From Saprospiraceae bacterium (lineage in GTDB: Bacteria; Bacteroidota; Bacteroidia; Chitinophagales; Saprospiraceae), in contig JADKFC010000014.1 in assembly GCA_016717655.1 (NCBI GenBank), forward strand, positions 69,169-133,168: DNA of 64,000 nt, read 5' to 3'. The notes under the pieces are model-generated. The model searched no databases. It saw nothing but the letters and a program-made list of their open reading frames with translations, and was not told where the DNA came from. This document shows positions 21,673-31,540 of the stretch, in pieces (position 1 is the stretch's first letter; each line of letters opens with the position of its first letter). The translations under genes were made by a program, and so were the position numbers.

Positions 21673-21681
21673 GGCCTGGAA

Positions 21682-23580
21682 TTAAGCATCAAAGTGAATC
21701 CACTCCCATGCAGACGAATACCCTTCGTATTTTTCGGCATGTCGGATGAGATCTGCGTATACCGGATGTTTTGATAGTGTAATGCTATCACCTACTATTA
21801 TGGTCTGCATCCTGGCGCGGGTCAGGGCAACATTTAGTCGTCTCATGTCCGTAATAAATCCAAGTTCATTGTTTTCATTCGACCTGACCAAACTGATATA
21901 AACAACATCTTTTTCCTGTCCCTGAAAGCCATCAATTGTATCGCACTCCCATTCTCCGGGTATCTCAATATCATTGGATTTAATGAACTCATGAATAAAT
22001 CTTACTTGTTCAGCATAAGGGCTAATGATGGCTAGCTCTTTGTTTTTCAACAATTCATTTCTGTGCATGATGTGTTTGATGATGATATCAACCTCACCAG
22101 GATTATAGATGGAGCGGGTTGTTTCGTCTCTGCATTCTTCAAAGCCGGTACCTGCTGTATCAATAAAAATGACCCCGGGCATTTGATCATCGAGCTTACG
22201 ATGTGCTATCATTGGAAATGCCACTAAGGTATTATCATAAAAATGTAGATTAGGAAAAGCCAGCACTTCCAGGTTCATACGGTATTGCATAGATAAGTAT
22301 CCCAGCTGAGTGAGCCTGGGTATCAAAACATCAAGCAACGTAGTTGACAGACCTTTAGATTGCGCGGTTTCAGATTTTACGGTTGGCGGCAGTTGTTTGT
22401 GGTCACCGGCCAGGATGACCCTCTTCGCGCGCAAGATAGCTACCCAACACTCGGGTTCCGAGGCCTGGCTGGCTTCGTCGATGATGATCGTTTCAAAATT
22501 TAATCTATCGAGGTAACTTGAAGAAGAAGAGATGAGGGTCGTTACAATTACCCTGGCAGACGTCAGTTCCTGGTGGATGAGATCAGATTCTATCGACTCC
22601 GCATATTTGAGTGTTTGTTTGGCTTCCTGAAACAACAATCTTCGTTGTTCCCTTTCTTCTTTGCCAAAGGCCCTTTTTAATTTGGCCGCTTTTTTTCGAA
22701 TTTCATCTGCTTCTATCCGCCACTTTTTGATTTGGGGCCAATTCTTGTTATTTCGCACCTTTTCATTCAAACTGGCTTCCATTACCTTTTCACTGATCCT
22801 GCTTACATTACCAAGTCTGAGTGTACTGAGCCCTGCATCAAGGCATTTGGCAGCTAATAAATCAACTGCATGGTTGGATGAAGCACAAACCAAAACCCGG
22901 TCTTCATGGCTAAGCACTTCCTGGATCAAACCTATCAAAGTAGTGGTTTTTCCAGTCCCCGGCGGGCCATGAATAACGCCCATTGCAGCACTGCCCATGG
23001 CGTAAGCTATGGCAGCCCTTTGCCCTTCATTTAAAGAATCATGTGTAAGTTGCAATTGGTAATCATCCACCTTTTGGCGGGCATCCTTGTCAAATAAACT
23101 TCTTCAGTTTAACAATGGCTTCCTTTTGATTTGATTTAACCTGGGTTAAGGCATCTTTCATAATGAGATAGGGCCTTTCATCATAAATCAATTCTACTGC
23201 ATTGGCAGAAGATAAGGGAAGATCCAGATCATCTATGTCGTCAGATTTGCACAGCAACCACATTTGTTTTTTGGTCAATCTCGAAATGGTGCCGCGCAAA
23301 GTCTCTTTTTCACCCGATCTAACCAAAATCAATTGAACCCCACTTCCTTCTCTGAACTTGCCACTACCCGATATTTCACCCGTTCTTTCGATTTTTACCT
23401 CAGATAATCATTGATCGTATGTTGACTTGAGGTAAACTGGATGGGATACCAGGCATACCCCGTTTCAGCCTTTTCTTTGAGGGTCTTGGCTTCCATAAAG
23501 CCGGCATAAAACTGTTCCTCTTCTATTCTTTCAGCTTCTACAGCTTCCCACAATTGAGTAAGTCTGGTATCATTCGTCAT
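21682..23580 (-). CDS. SF1 helicase of the Upf1/IGHMBP2 type (two frameshifts)
   Basis: A helicase of about 630 residues. The start at 23580 (MTNDTRLTQLWEAVEAERIEEEQFY) overlaps the end of ubiX by 11 bases. The N-terminal domain continues in a second frame (VKIERTGEISGSGKF to VKLKKF). The core is in a third frame: Walker A GPPGTGKTTT, DEASQASEPE, QYRMN, and motif VI LNVALTRAR with DTIDGFQGQEKDVVYISLVRS. Breaks are at about 23398 and 23085. It likely unwinds DNA or RNA in an ATP-dependent way. Conserved in many Bacteroidota; the breaks look like indel errors. Confidence 0.85.
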
Positions 23581-24127
23581 TTCCCCACCTGTAAGTAACA
23601 ACGTCTAAGCCGATGAGGTCAATGATTCTATCAACCACTGTGTCAACAAGCTGTTCAATGGTCTGGGGTTTACTGTAAAAAGAAGGTACTGCCGGACATA
23701 CAATGGCCCCTGCTTCTGTGAGTTGGGTCATATTGCGCAAATGGATAAGGTTAAAGGGAGTTTCACGCGGTACCACAATCAGCTTACGCCTTTCTTTAAG
23801 CATAACATCAGCAGCCCTTGTAATCAAATCGTCTGAAATTCCGTTGGCTATCCGACCTAGCAGCCCCATGGAACAAGGGCAGATCACCATGGCTTCAAAG
23901 CGGGAAGACCCGGATGCAAAGGGTGCAAAAAAATCTTTCGCATCGTAGACTTTCGCAGGATAAGTATTTAAATCAAGATCACCTAATTCCAGCTGCCAGT
24001 TGATCCTGGCATTGGCAGACATAACAACAGCTAGTTCGATATTTTTTTGAAGGGCAAGTTTATCCAAAAGTCGTTTCGCATAAACAGCCCCACTGCTGCC
24101 TCCTATTCCTACCACTATTTTTTTCAT
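23570..24127 (-). CDS. ubiX: UbiX-type flavin prenyltransferase
   Basis: An intact 185-residue enzyme that makes prenylated FMN for UbiD decarboxylases. Family motifs are GIGGSSGAVYAKRLL, ICPCSMGLLGRIANGISDDLITRAADV and VVPRETPFNLIHLRNM. The downstream helicase start overlaps its last codons, so the two are probably cotranscribed. Confidence 0.9.
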   Translation of the reverse strand: MKKIVVGIGGSSGAVYAKRLLDKLALQKNIELAVVMSANARINWQLELGDLDLNTYPAKVYDAKDFFAPFASGSSRFEAMVICPCSMGLLGRIANGISDDLITRAADVMLKERRKLIVVPRETPFNLIHLRNMTQLTEAGAIVCPAVPSFYSKPQTIEQLVDTVVDRIIDLIGLDVVTYRWGNDE

Positions 24128-24148
24128 ATGATTGTAACCCTCCCGGTC

Positions 24149-24651
24149 TTAAAATGTTTTGATAAAATGGCACCAATTGAAATCACCTTCAGGCTTGGTT
24201 GTCAAATATATAAATCCACATTTTTCCAATACCCTGATGGAGGCAAGGTTTTTATCAACAGCCTTTGCGGTAAGTACTCTCAAAGCCATGACTCCACTGG
24301 CATAATGTAAACACAGGTTGGCGGCTTCACTCGCCCATCCCTGATTCCAATTCTTTTTTAAAAGTCTGAATCCAAGGTCGTATTCTTTCTCAACCGGGTG
24401 GTATTTGATGCCGCACCAACCTATGGCCTCACCACTTGCTTTTTGGATGATGATCCACCGTCCACATCCATATAAATCAAAATCCCGATAAGCTGCCATA
24501 AAGTTCGAGGCATCTTCTACGGATGCAAAAGGAGGGTCGCCTGTGTAGCGCATCACATCGGGATCTGCATTGAGTTCATAAAAAAAAGAGGCGTCTTCCG
24601 GCAACCAGGTTCTCAATAATATGTTTCATTTTCTGCAATGGTGCTTGCCAT
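24149..24651 (-). CDS. RimJ/RimL-type GNAT acetyltransferase (frameshifted near the start)
   Basis: A GNAT domain of about 165 residues (LRTWLPEDASFFYELNADP, WCGIKYHPVEKEYDLGFRL, NWNQGWASEAANLCLHYA, VDKNLASIRVLEKCGF). The downstream frame has no ATG at its head. Adding one T to the TT run at about 24618 joins it to an upstream ATG at 24651 (MASTIAENETYYLRTWL), which is the likely true start. It probably acetylates a protein N-terminus or a small molecule. It is divergent from the Smr gene, with starts 38 bases apart. Confidence 0.75.
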
Positions 24652-24688
24652 AGCTTATTTTTGGACAAATTTAAAAATAACCACAACC

Positions 24689-25258
24689 ATGAGTGCTTTA
24701 AATCTGGACGAACTTTGGATTGGCGAAAGAATCAAACTCATTAAAAATGGACAAAAAGGTCGGTTTGAAGGCATTACTGCTGATGGAAAGGCGCGCATAT
24801 CCATTGATGGTCATTTCATGGTAACGGATGCTCATAACCTTGAACTGGAAAAAGAGGACTCCGATGAAAACCCAATAGACTTATGGCTCAACCAAAGTCA
24901 TGTGCCAAAAGCCAAGCCTACGCCGGTAAAATTATTCACCAAAGAAGTGGATTTACACTTTGATGAGACTGCTTCCAGGGCCATTACCTCAGATCAGGTA
25001 CTCGACTGGCAGCTAAAGCGTTGCAGGAAACACATTGAGACGGCCATAGAAAAAAAAGTGGCCAATATCATTATCATTCATGGCAAAGGTGAAGGAGTGC
25101 TTCGAAACCTGGTTCATCAGATGCTGGATAGTTACTCAGAAGTGCAGTGGAAAATGCTGATCAACCAGGGAGGCGCCACAGAAGTGGTTTTTATTATCAT
25201 TAAAATTTTCCAAAGACTGGAAGGCTTCTACAAACTTCAACAGACTGTTGGCACCTAA
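24689..25258 (+). CDS. Smr-domain protein (MutS2 C-terminal type)
   Basis: The start at 24689 (MSALNLDELWIGERIKL) is preferred over an upstream Met that reads through intergenic sequence. An N-terminal small beta domain (GERIKLIKNGQKGRFEGI) is followed by a C-terminal Smr nuclease-like domain with EVDLHFDET and IIIHGKGEGVLRNLVHQML. The natural end is probably near 25203 (GGATEVVF). The extra about 20 residues overlap the opposing gene and disappear if one T is added to the T5 run at about 25186. Smr domains nick or bind branched nucleic acids. Confidence 0.75.
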   Translation: MSALNLDELWIGERIKLIKNGQKGRFEGITADGKARISIDGHFMVTDAHNLELEKEDSDENPIDLWLNQSHVPKAKPTPVKLFTKEVDLHFDETASRAITSDQVLDWQLKRCRKHIETAIEKKVANIIIIHGKGEGVLRNLVHQMLDSYSEVQWKMLINQGGATEVVFIIIKIFQRLEGFYKLQQTVGT

Positions 25259-26083
25259 TTCAAAATATAAGTCCGGCTCAGTCAGCTCCACTTCCATCAA
25301 ATAAAATTTATTGTTGATGACAATGCCATCTACCCTGGCATACAAAACGGGTTCCGGAATACCATCTACAATGGACTGAGCTTTAGCCAGGATCTCAGCG
25401 CTGGCCGTATACGGATGGTAGGCACCTCCAAAAAGAGACTGCACTCTGAAGTCACCCTCTTTAGGTACCTTTTGGACACTGTGAGAAAATGTTTTATCAA
25501 AATATACAAATGAGACTTCTCCCTGGGTCAGTATTTCTTCCATAAAGAGCTGGAGCAGGAGGTCATCACTTTTCAAAAGTTGCTGATAATCATCGTTCAT
25601 ATGAGCAAAAGCATCGAAATCGTAGGTCCTTGTTTCAAAAGCACCGGCGGAGAAGGCTGGTTTTACCACCACCTTTTTCCAACTTTGGGGAATGAGTTTT
25701 ACAAGGTCATCGGTACTGCCTGCTGGAACAAAGATGGTGGGTACTATTTGTACTCCAGCTTCTTCCATCTCGCGGAGATAAAACTTATGTAGATTTTTTT
25801 GGATGACTGATAGAGAATTTAGGGTAAACACCTTCATTTCAGCCATCCGATTTATAAATTCCAAAAATGCCTCTTTCTTTTCAAAGTAATCCCAAGTATT
25901 TCTGAATATCAGGCACTGCCATTCTTCAGCATTAAAATTAGGGTCATCCCAAATCACGGGATAGGCATCATAACCTTTATTTAAAAATTCCTTCAACAAC
26001 AGCTGATCCTGCCCGTATAGATCAGGAAAACGGCTGCAGGTTAAAAGTCCAATTTTTTTAAGATTATGATCCATTTCTTTCAT
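25136..26083 (-). CDS. ATP-grasp domain protein (DcsG/RimK-like)
   Basis: A protein of about 300 residues with an N-terminal pre-ATP-grasp domain (KKIGLLTCSRFPDLYGQDQ). The ATP-grasp core follows: KKVVVKPAFSAGAFETRTYD, LLLQLFMEEILTQGEVSFVYFD, LYARVDGIVINNKFYLMEVELTEPDLYF. It resembles DcsG-type ligases. It may join amino acids or similar carboxylates; the substrate is unknown. Its 3' end overlaps the Smr gene by over 100 bases. One added A in the run at about 25190 gives a stop near 25165 and removes most of the overlap. Confidence 0.7.
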   Translation of the reverse strand: MKEMDHNLKKIGLLTCSRFPDLYGQDQLLLKEFLNKGYDAYPVIWDDPNFNAEEWQCLIFRNTWDYFEKKEAFLEFINRMAEMKVFTLNSLSVIQKNLHKFYLREMEEAGVQIVPTIFVPAGSTDDLVKLIPQSWKKVVVKPAFSAGAFETRTYDFDAFAHMNDDYQQLLKSDDLLLQLFMEEILTQGEVSFVYFDKTFSHSVQKVPKEGDFRVQSLFGGAYHPYTASAEILAKAQSIVDGIPEPVLYARVDGIVINNKFYLMEVELTEPDLYFELGANSLLKFVEAFQSLENFNDNKNHFCGASLVDQHFPLHF

Positions 26084-26191
26084 TCCAAATTAAATATGGC
26101 AGTAAAATTAAATAAATTCAAAATATTATTTGGAATAATAGGCTTTTATATACAACAAACCAAATATATATCCAAGGCCAACAATTTGTGG

Positions 26192-26227
26192 TTTGGCGTT
26201 TATTCAGCGTATTTTACAATATCTTTG
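26192..26227 (+). promoter_or_regulatory. Bacteroidota promoter for dnaG
   Basis: TTTGG (26192-26196) and TATCTTTG (26220-26227) are 23 bases apart, matching the -33/-7 consensus. The -7 box ends only 4 bases before the dnaG ATG, so the transcript may be leaderless. Confidence 0.55.
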
Positions 26228-26231
26228 TACT

Positions 26232-28194
26232 ATGATATCTCCTAAATCGATAGAAGAGGTAATGACCACCGTAAAGATTGAAGAAGTCATAGAAGACTTT
26301 GTCAATCTGAAAAGGAAGGGTACCAATTATACCGGACTCTGCCCTTTTCACGACGAAAAGACGCCTTCATTTGCGGTATCTCCTTCAAAAGGCATATTTA
26401 AGTGTTTTGGCTGTGGAAAAGGAGGTTCAGCGCTCAATTTCATTATGGAACACGAGTCCCTCAGTTATACCGAGGCCATTCGTTATTTGGCCAATAAATA
26501 CAGAATTGAGCTGGTAGAATCACGCAAACCCAGGAGGATAAAGACGCAAGAGAGCTATCAGATTCACTTTATATTTTGAATGACTTTGCCAGACAGTATT
26601 ACCAGGATCCAGTTATTCAATACAGACGAGGGTAAATCGATTGGCCTGAGTTATTTTAAAGAGAGGGGATACCTGGAAACCACCATTCGTGAATTTGGAC
26701 TTGGTTATGCCCCCAATACCAAAGATGGCTTAACCAAAGCGGCTCTCAAAAAGCAGTTCAAAGAAGAACATTTGAAGTTATTGGGACTGACTACCCGCAA
26801 CGATTATGATTTTTTTAGAACCCGGGTCATGTTTTCAGTTCACAATCTGAGTGGCAAGGTAGTGGCACTTGCAGGCAGGATCATGACCAGTGACAAAACC
26901 CAGCCTAAGTACATCAATTCTCCTGAGTCCGAAATTTATGTGAAGCATAAAATTCTGTATGGTATTTACCAGGCCAAAACTGCCATTCGAAAAGAAGATG
27001 AGTGTATTTTGGTAGAAGGATATACCGATGTCATTACATTGCATCAGGGTGGAATTAGAAATGTAGTGGCTTCCTCAGGTACTGCCCTCAACAAAGAGCA
27101 GGTCAGACTGATCAAACGATTTACGCAGAACATCAAACTGATATACGATGGTGATCCTGCCGGCATCAATGCTGCCTTAAGAGGACTTGACATCATTCTG
27201 GAAGAAGATATGAATATCAGGTTGGTTTTATTGCCCGATAAAGAAGACCCTGATTCATTTTTTAAGAAAAATGGTACTGAAAAATTTGCTTCCTATTTAA
27301 AAGAAAACGAAAAAGATTTTATCCTTTTCAAAGCCGATCATTTACTGCAGTTTGCCGGCAATGATCCGATTAAAAGAGTTGAAGTTTTTAAAGAAATCAT
27401 ACAGTCTATTGCCAAGGTAGCCGACCACATGAAAAGGTTTACCTATGTCAACCTTTGTAGCACGCTGATGAAGATGGATGAGCAAATTCTCATAGCGGAA
27501 GTTGCCAAGGTGATGGACCAAAATCTGAAAGCCAGGAGGATCCAGGAAAACAGAGACAGGCTTAGGGCCAACAGAGAAGCTGCATCCAATGTTGATTTCA
27601 GCACCGACGAGCGGAATGACTATAACTTGCCAGTGATACCGGTGGCTCCACGCATAACCGGCGATGAATTTCAGGAGCGCGACCTGGCCCGGATTATGAT
27701 TTGCGGTTGTGATAAGTTATATGGAGAAAATGAAGAATCAACAGTAGGTGAATACCTGGTCACCAATATTGAAGACAGTTTGACCAGTTTTGAAAACACC
27801 GTTTATCAACAGGTATTTTCTTATGCCATTGATAAAATGAAAAAAAGGAGAAAACTTACCCCCACAGGATTTCATTCATCACCCGAGTAGTGAAATTGCC
27901 ATACTATCGGTCGACTTTTTATCTACCCCCTATACCCTAGCCAACTGGGAAGAAAAAAACATTTTTTTACAAACCCAAAAAGTACCCGAAGAAAATTATC
28001 CGAGAGATGCATACCAGGCTATAATGCGTTTTAAGCTCAAGAAAATAGGTAAAATCATAGAAGATACGCAGAAAAATTTATCCTCCCAGAATGAAATGGA
28101 TGAAGACGAAAAAAGGCTGGAACTACGGGTGCTGATGCAGCAAAAGAGAAGTATAGAAATTGCACGGATGCTCAACAACGTCATCCTTCCCTGA
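26232..28194 (+). CDS. dnaG: DNA primase (three frameshifts)
   Basis: DnaG lays down RNA primers at the replication fork. The start MISPKSIEEVMTTVKIEEVI is typical. The CHC2 zinc finger is intact (CPFH, then CFGCGKGG). The catalytic core has YAPNTKDG, VALAGRIM, YLNSPES-like YINSPESEIY, the TOPRIM EGYTD, and LIYDGDPAG. Breaks are at about 26526, 26612 and 27880. After the last, the correct frame continues (PQDFIHHPSSEIAILSVDF) to a stop at 28192-28194, restoring the helicase-interacting C-terminus. The breaks are probably indel errors, since all segments are collinear with DnaG. Confidence 0.9.
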
Positions 28195-28662
28195 TGTCAC
28201 CCCCTAAACCCTTATACTTTCCGATCCGTTTGGAAGATAAATTGCCAGAGATCAGGCAACGCACACTGGGTGGCCAACACCAGGTTTATGACCCGTAAGA
28301 AAAAATTTGTGGCGTGGCAGCTGGAAGAAATGGTACGGCAGTTGCTGATCCAATACTTAAGTTCGACCCATCAAATACCTTATTCACGGATGGCAGTGGA
28401 AAGGGGTATGATGATCAACGGACAAAGGAAAAGGTTTGATCTGGTCATCTATGACAAAAAGGGCTGCCCCTGGATGCTGGCAGAATGTAAGGCATTTGAT
28501 GTGACCATAAGCAGCCATACCGTCATACAAACAGCCAATTATAATTCTTTGCTGCTCTGTCCCTATTTACTGATGACCAACGGCCCGACCTGCCTTTTAT
28601 GCAAGGTTGAGTTCCATACAGGTGAGGTACAGTTTCTAAGTACTTTTCCAGAACCGGTTTAA
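28194..28662 (+). CDS. HsdR N-terminal-like nuclease-fold protein (frameshifted)
   Basis: A protein of about 155 residues. The ATG overlaps the dnaG stop by one base. It starts MSPPKPLYFPIRLEDKLPEIRQ and is broken at about 28293; the second frame continues RKKFVAWQLEEMVRQLLIQYL. The PD-(D/E)xK-like core is visible: RFDLVIYDKKGCPWMLAECKAFD (D, then E-x-K). This is the HSDR_N_2-type domain found as a stand-alone protein in many Bacteroidota. No methylase or specificity subunit is nearby, so it is not a classical restriction system. Its role is unknown. Confidence 0.75.
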
Positions 28663-28665
28663 AGA

Positions 28666-29535
28666 TTAATCAACTTTTTGGGTAAGGACTTGGTGCAGGA
28701 GTTCCAGCATGCCGTATTGTTCTTCTACCTTGCCATGTTTCGCTTCTGAATTGATGTATCTTTTACCCTTGCCATAAGCAAAGACAGAGAGTGAGCCATC
28801 TTCAATTGGCTTGTCATTTTGAAGCACCACATTGAATCTTTTTTGCTGGATAGCATCAAAGTCCATAGGGCTTGTCACAATAAAAAACTCGCTGTTATTG
28901 ATAACAGGATTAACGTAAACATCACTGGCTGAAAGCGATGATTCAGAAGCTTCATCAAATTTTTTAATATAAGAAACAATGCTATAGGATTCGGCTTCAA
29001 ACTCTACCTCCTTGCCCGACACTGCCCATTTAGCAGGTGTGTTTTTGTTGTTATGGAGGGCTACCCAATTGGGGAATGGTTCGATCTCTTTTAGAATGAC
29101 ATCTGCCAGTTGTTGCACAACGGCCAAAGCAGAATCCCGAATGGCGACATCGTTTGATTTTCCAGAAAGGGTTTTGTTTAAAATTGCAGTATCTTTTGAA
29201 AAAATCCTATTGGGATCAAATTCAAACAAGGTTTTTTGAATGGTAAACTGAATGTTTCTATTGACCGATCCCGGAGGAGAATGCCGAAGGGTGACCAGGC
29301 TGCCACCATATTTCAGCAACATTCTAAAGCCCGCCTCTAATGAAGCTGTTTCATTTTCATGCACATGTATCAAACAATAGCCGTTGGCTCCTAAGGGTGA
29401 ATCATATTTCTGGACAAATACTGTGTCATTTCCTAAAACAACATACGACTCCTTTAACTGAAGGGCTTGCCCATTCGCCGAAACGTTTATTAAAAAGGCT
29501 GCTAATAAAGTACTAAAGAAAAAATTTAAATTCAC
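28666..29535 (-). CDS. Exported protein, possible metallohydrolase
   Basis: A 289-residue protein with a signal peptide (MNLNFFFSTLLAAFLINVSANGQA). The motifs CLIHVHENETASLEAG, LVTLRHS, FDPNRIFS and WVALHNN resemble the zinc-site layout of carboxypeptidase or aspartoacylase-like hydrolases (His-x-x-Glu near the N-terminus, a later His). I cannot name the family with certainty. The stop lies 4 bases from the end of the nuclease-fold gene on the other strand. The function is inferred only from these motifs. Confidence 0.6.
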   Translation of the reverse strand: MNLNFFFSTLLAAFLINVSANGQALQLKESYVVLGNDTVFVQKYDSPLGANGYCLIHVHENETASLEAGFRMLLKYGGSLVTLRHSPPGSVNRNIQFTIQKTLFEFDPNRIFSKDTAILNKTLSGKSNDVAIRDSALAVVQQLADVILKEIEPFPNWVALHNNKNTPAKWAVSGKEVEFEAESYSIVSYIKKFDEASESSLSASDVYVNPVINNSEFFIVTSPMDFDAIQQKRFNVVLQNDKPIEDGSLSVFAYGKGKRYINSEAKHGKVEEQYGMLELLHQVLTQKVD

Positions 29536-29771
29536 GATGTCTGTGTTGTTGGTAAAACCGAAATGATAAAATCCAGTCTGAGTTCATTACCTTCTATAAC
29601 GCAAAACTCTTCTTTATTTTTTGTAAACACATCTGAAATTATGCCGGAGTACAGTTGTGATCCATTCATGGCCTTAGTTTGAATATCTACCTTTGACTTA
29701 TTACTGGCGTAATGGGTAAGTAAATCGTATAAATCGCAAGAAACAGGTATGTAATGACCAAAATCATCCAT
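29532..29771 (-). CDS. Rof (YaeO)-like Rho-binding antiterminator family protein
   Basis: The start MDDFGHYIPVSCDLYDLL at 29771 fits the family; a longer frame begins 22 codons upstream in unrelated sequence. The pattern YIPVSCDLYD, then SGIISDVFTKNKEEFCVI and the ending NELRLDFIISV matches Rof proteins, which bind Rho and reduce termination in E. coli. Length is about 80 residues. Its stop overlaps the start of the exported-protein gene downstream, so the two may be cotranscribed. Confidence 0.65.
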   Translation of the reverse strand: MDDFGHYIPVSCDLYDLLTHYASNKSKVDIQTKAMNGSQLYSGIISDVFTKNKEEFCVIEGNELRLDFIISVLPTTQTS

Positions 29772-29836
29772 TGCAATGAGGTTTAGACCTTGCAAATATT
29801 GCACTTTTTGCTTATATTTAGTGAAAAATAAATACA

Positions 29837-30052
29837 ATGGAAACCACCGTAATTAAAACATTTCACGATTCATTTGAAGCAAATCTGGCGCTTGCCAAGC
29901 TATCCGAAAACGGCATCAATGCCATATTGGAAAATGACGAAGGGGTACTGATTGACCCTAGTGCACTTACTACCATGAAAATCAGGCTGAAGGTCATGAA
30001 TTATGATGTTGAAAAGTCATTGTTGATTTTGGATATGGTAGAGATGGAATAG
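29837..30052 (+). CDS. DUF2007-type small protein
   Basis: A 71-residue protein (VIKTFHDSFEANLALAKLSENGI, then AILENDEG, IRLKVMNYDVEKSLLILD) of the DUF2007 or putative signal-transducing type, common in Bacteroidota. It is divergent from the Rof-like gene. It is cytoplasmic and its function is unknown. Confidence 0.7.
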   Translation: METTVIKTFHDSFEANLALAKLSENGINAILENDEGVLIDPSALTTMKIRLKVMNYDVEKSLLILDMVEME

Positions 30053-30109
30053 TAGAAGCCGTATTTCAGGTCTAAAAATAGGATGGCTGCGTTACGGTCT
30101 TCCATAAAT

Positions 30110-30147
30110 GAAAAAAGATGCATTACTTTCAATGCATCTTTTTTTTA
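30110..30147. terminator. Bidirectional intrinsic terminator
   Basis: AAAAAAGATGCATT pairs with AATGCATCTTTTTT around a short loop, between the convergent DUF2007 gene and the Crp/Fnr gene. Confidence 0.85.
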
Positions 30148-30178
30148 ATAAACTTATAAACTAATGATGAAAAAAATC

Positions 30179-30862
30179 TTAAACCAGGGCGGTGAGATCT
30201 CTAATCAGGATGCTCTTGCGCCTAAGGTGTATTTTATTTTTGCTTTTCAGGTCATTCAGCACTGTAGTAACAGTTTGGCGTGAAGTACCTGTAAAATTGG
30301 CAATGTCTTGCTGGGTAAGCCCATGTTTGATCAACATTTCAAGACCGACTTTTCGGCCATTGTTTTCAACATTTTCTTTCAGAAATTCTACAATTCGTTG
30401 TCTTGCATCCTTTGTAGCAAAATTGTGTAGTCTTTCTTCACTTTTTTTGATCTTCTCCCCTATCATTTCAATAACTTTCAGGTTGAATTCAAAATTATTT
30501 CTCATCAGACTTTTAAAACATTCAACATTGATGGAAATTACCCTGGTTTTTTCTTCAATGGTGTAAGCATTGAACTGAGTCATTTCCTGTCCGTAAAGGC
30601 AACATTCTCCAAAAATATTCCCTTTGTGTAAAATCATTGAGATGTGCTCTCTTTCTTCTTCCGGGTTTGAAACTTTTACCGATCCTTCAACTACAAAATA
30701 AACATAATTGCAGGGTGTATCTTTTGCGTAAATCAAGTTGGATTTTCCATGGTCTGAAATTACCCTCGAATTAGCCATTAAGTACATTTTTTCTTCATCG
30801 CTAAGGGCATTAAAAAATCGTAGGCTCTGAAACTCAGTCAGAAAATGAGCAGTTATTAACAT
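30179..30862 (-). CDS. Crp/Fnr-family transcriptional regulator
   Basis: A 227-residue regulator with an N-terminal cyclic-nucleotide-binding fold (VYFVVEGSVKVS, HKGNIFGECCLYG) and a C-terminal winged helix (LTQQDIANFTGTSRQTVTTVLNDLKSKNKI). I prefer the start MLITAHFLTEFQ at 30862, as the upstream 16 codons lie in a repetitive GTGTAAGT stretch. Without an obvious Fe-S cysteine cluster or a named ligand motif, the signal it senses is unclear. Confidence 0.85.
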   Translation of the reverse strand: MLITAHFLTEFQSLRFFNALSDEEKMYLMANSRVISDHGKSNLIYAKDTPCNYVYFVVEGSVKVSNPEEEREHISMILHKGNIFGECCLYGQEMTQFNAYTIEEKTRVISINVECFKSLMRNNFEFNLKVIEMIGEKIKKSEERLHNFATKDARQRIVEFLKENVENNGRKVGLEMLIKHGLTQQDIANFTGTSRQTVTTVLNDLKSKNKIHLRRKSILIRDLTALV

Positions 30863-31095
30863 TTTATAATATTGTGTAAGTGTGTGTAAGTACCTTTTTG
30901 ACAAACGCACCTAGGGTATACCCCTATGCGAATTTCAAATTTTGTGAAAGAAATTTTTCATTTTTCCTGAAGCATTGAGCATCAATCAGATACTCAACCT
31001 CAAAAAAGGACAAATTTTTAGGTTTAATTATAGTGGTAACCTCTATTCCTGCTTAAAAAGAAGGTTTGATTGTAAGATCATTAACCAAATGAAAT

Positions 31096-31126
31096 AAAAA
31101 AAGCCGCAAATTGCGGCTTTTACTTT
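31096..31126 (-). terminator. Displaced ancestral ssrA terminator
   Basis: AAAAGCCGCAA and TTGCGGCTTTTTTT form a strong stem and U-tract on the minus strand. It begins immediately after the left att repeat, exactly where the ssrA terminator would sit before the element was inserted. The rest of 30863-31095 shows nothing recognisable. Confidence 0.7.
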
Positions 31127-31127
31127 A

Positions 31128-31139
31128 GTGGAGCTGGGG
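31128..31139. repeat. Distal att repeat of the ssrA element
   Basis: GTGGAGCTGGGG, identical to the tmRNA 3' end copy at 36705-36716, and followed directly on the minus strand by a strong terminator. Confidence 0.7.
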
Positions 31140-31218
31140 CCTCAAACAACATATATTTAAATAATTGTATTACAATGCTTCATAAAATACCGGTGTAAGT
31201 CCTTACACCAATACCGTC

Positions 31219-31540
31219 TTATAATGGTGGATGGATAGCAGGTCCAGTAGTTCGCAACTTGTCCGGTAAATTAGTCGATAAGTAGTTCATCCTTCCCTCA
31301 ATTTCCATGGCATTATACTTCAATTTGCCGTAAATCCACTCAGGTTCTAACAAAGTTGTATACTTATTAACAGCCCCATTGTTGAGAATGTACTCCAAAA
31401 CCTTGACATGGGCACGCATGGAGATACATTTTACCATGGTCCTGGCCCACGGGTCAGAGGTGTAATCCTAGTTGTAGCAGATCCACTCAGCCCCACAGGT
31501 TATTTGGATGTTTGTGTTCGGCATGTAGGTTCAGCTAGAA
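31219..31540 (-). pseudogene. Unrecognised element gene remnant
   Basis: A coding-like frame ends GKLKYNAMEIEGRMNYLSTN, then LPDKLRTTGPAIHPPL. It extends upstream past an in-frame TAG at about 31468 (NTNIQITCGAEWICYN, stop, DYTSDPWARTMVKC). It reads like a real protein of about 110 residues with one nonsense codon. I recognise no family. Confidence 0.4.

Noticed and set aside
24047..24310. Plus-strand frame opposite ubiX and the GNAT gene
   Set aside because: It is antisense to two recognised genes and has no motif.
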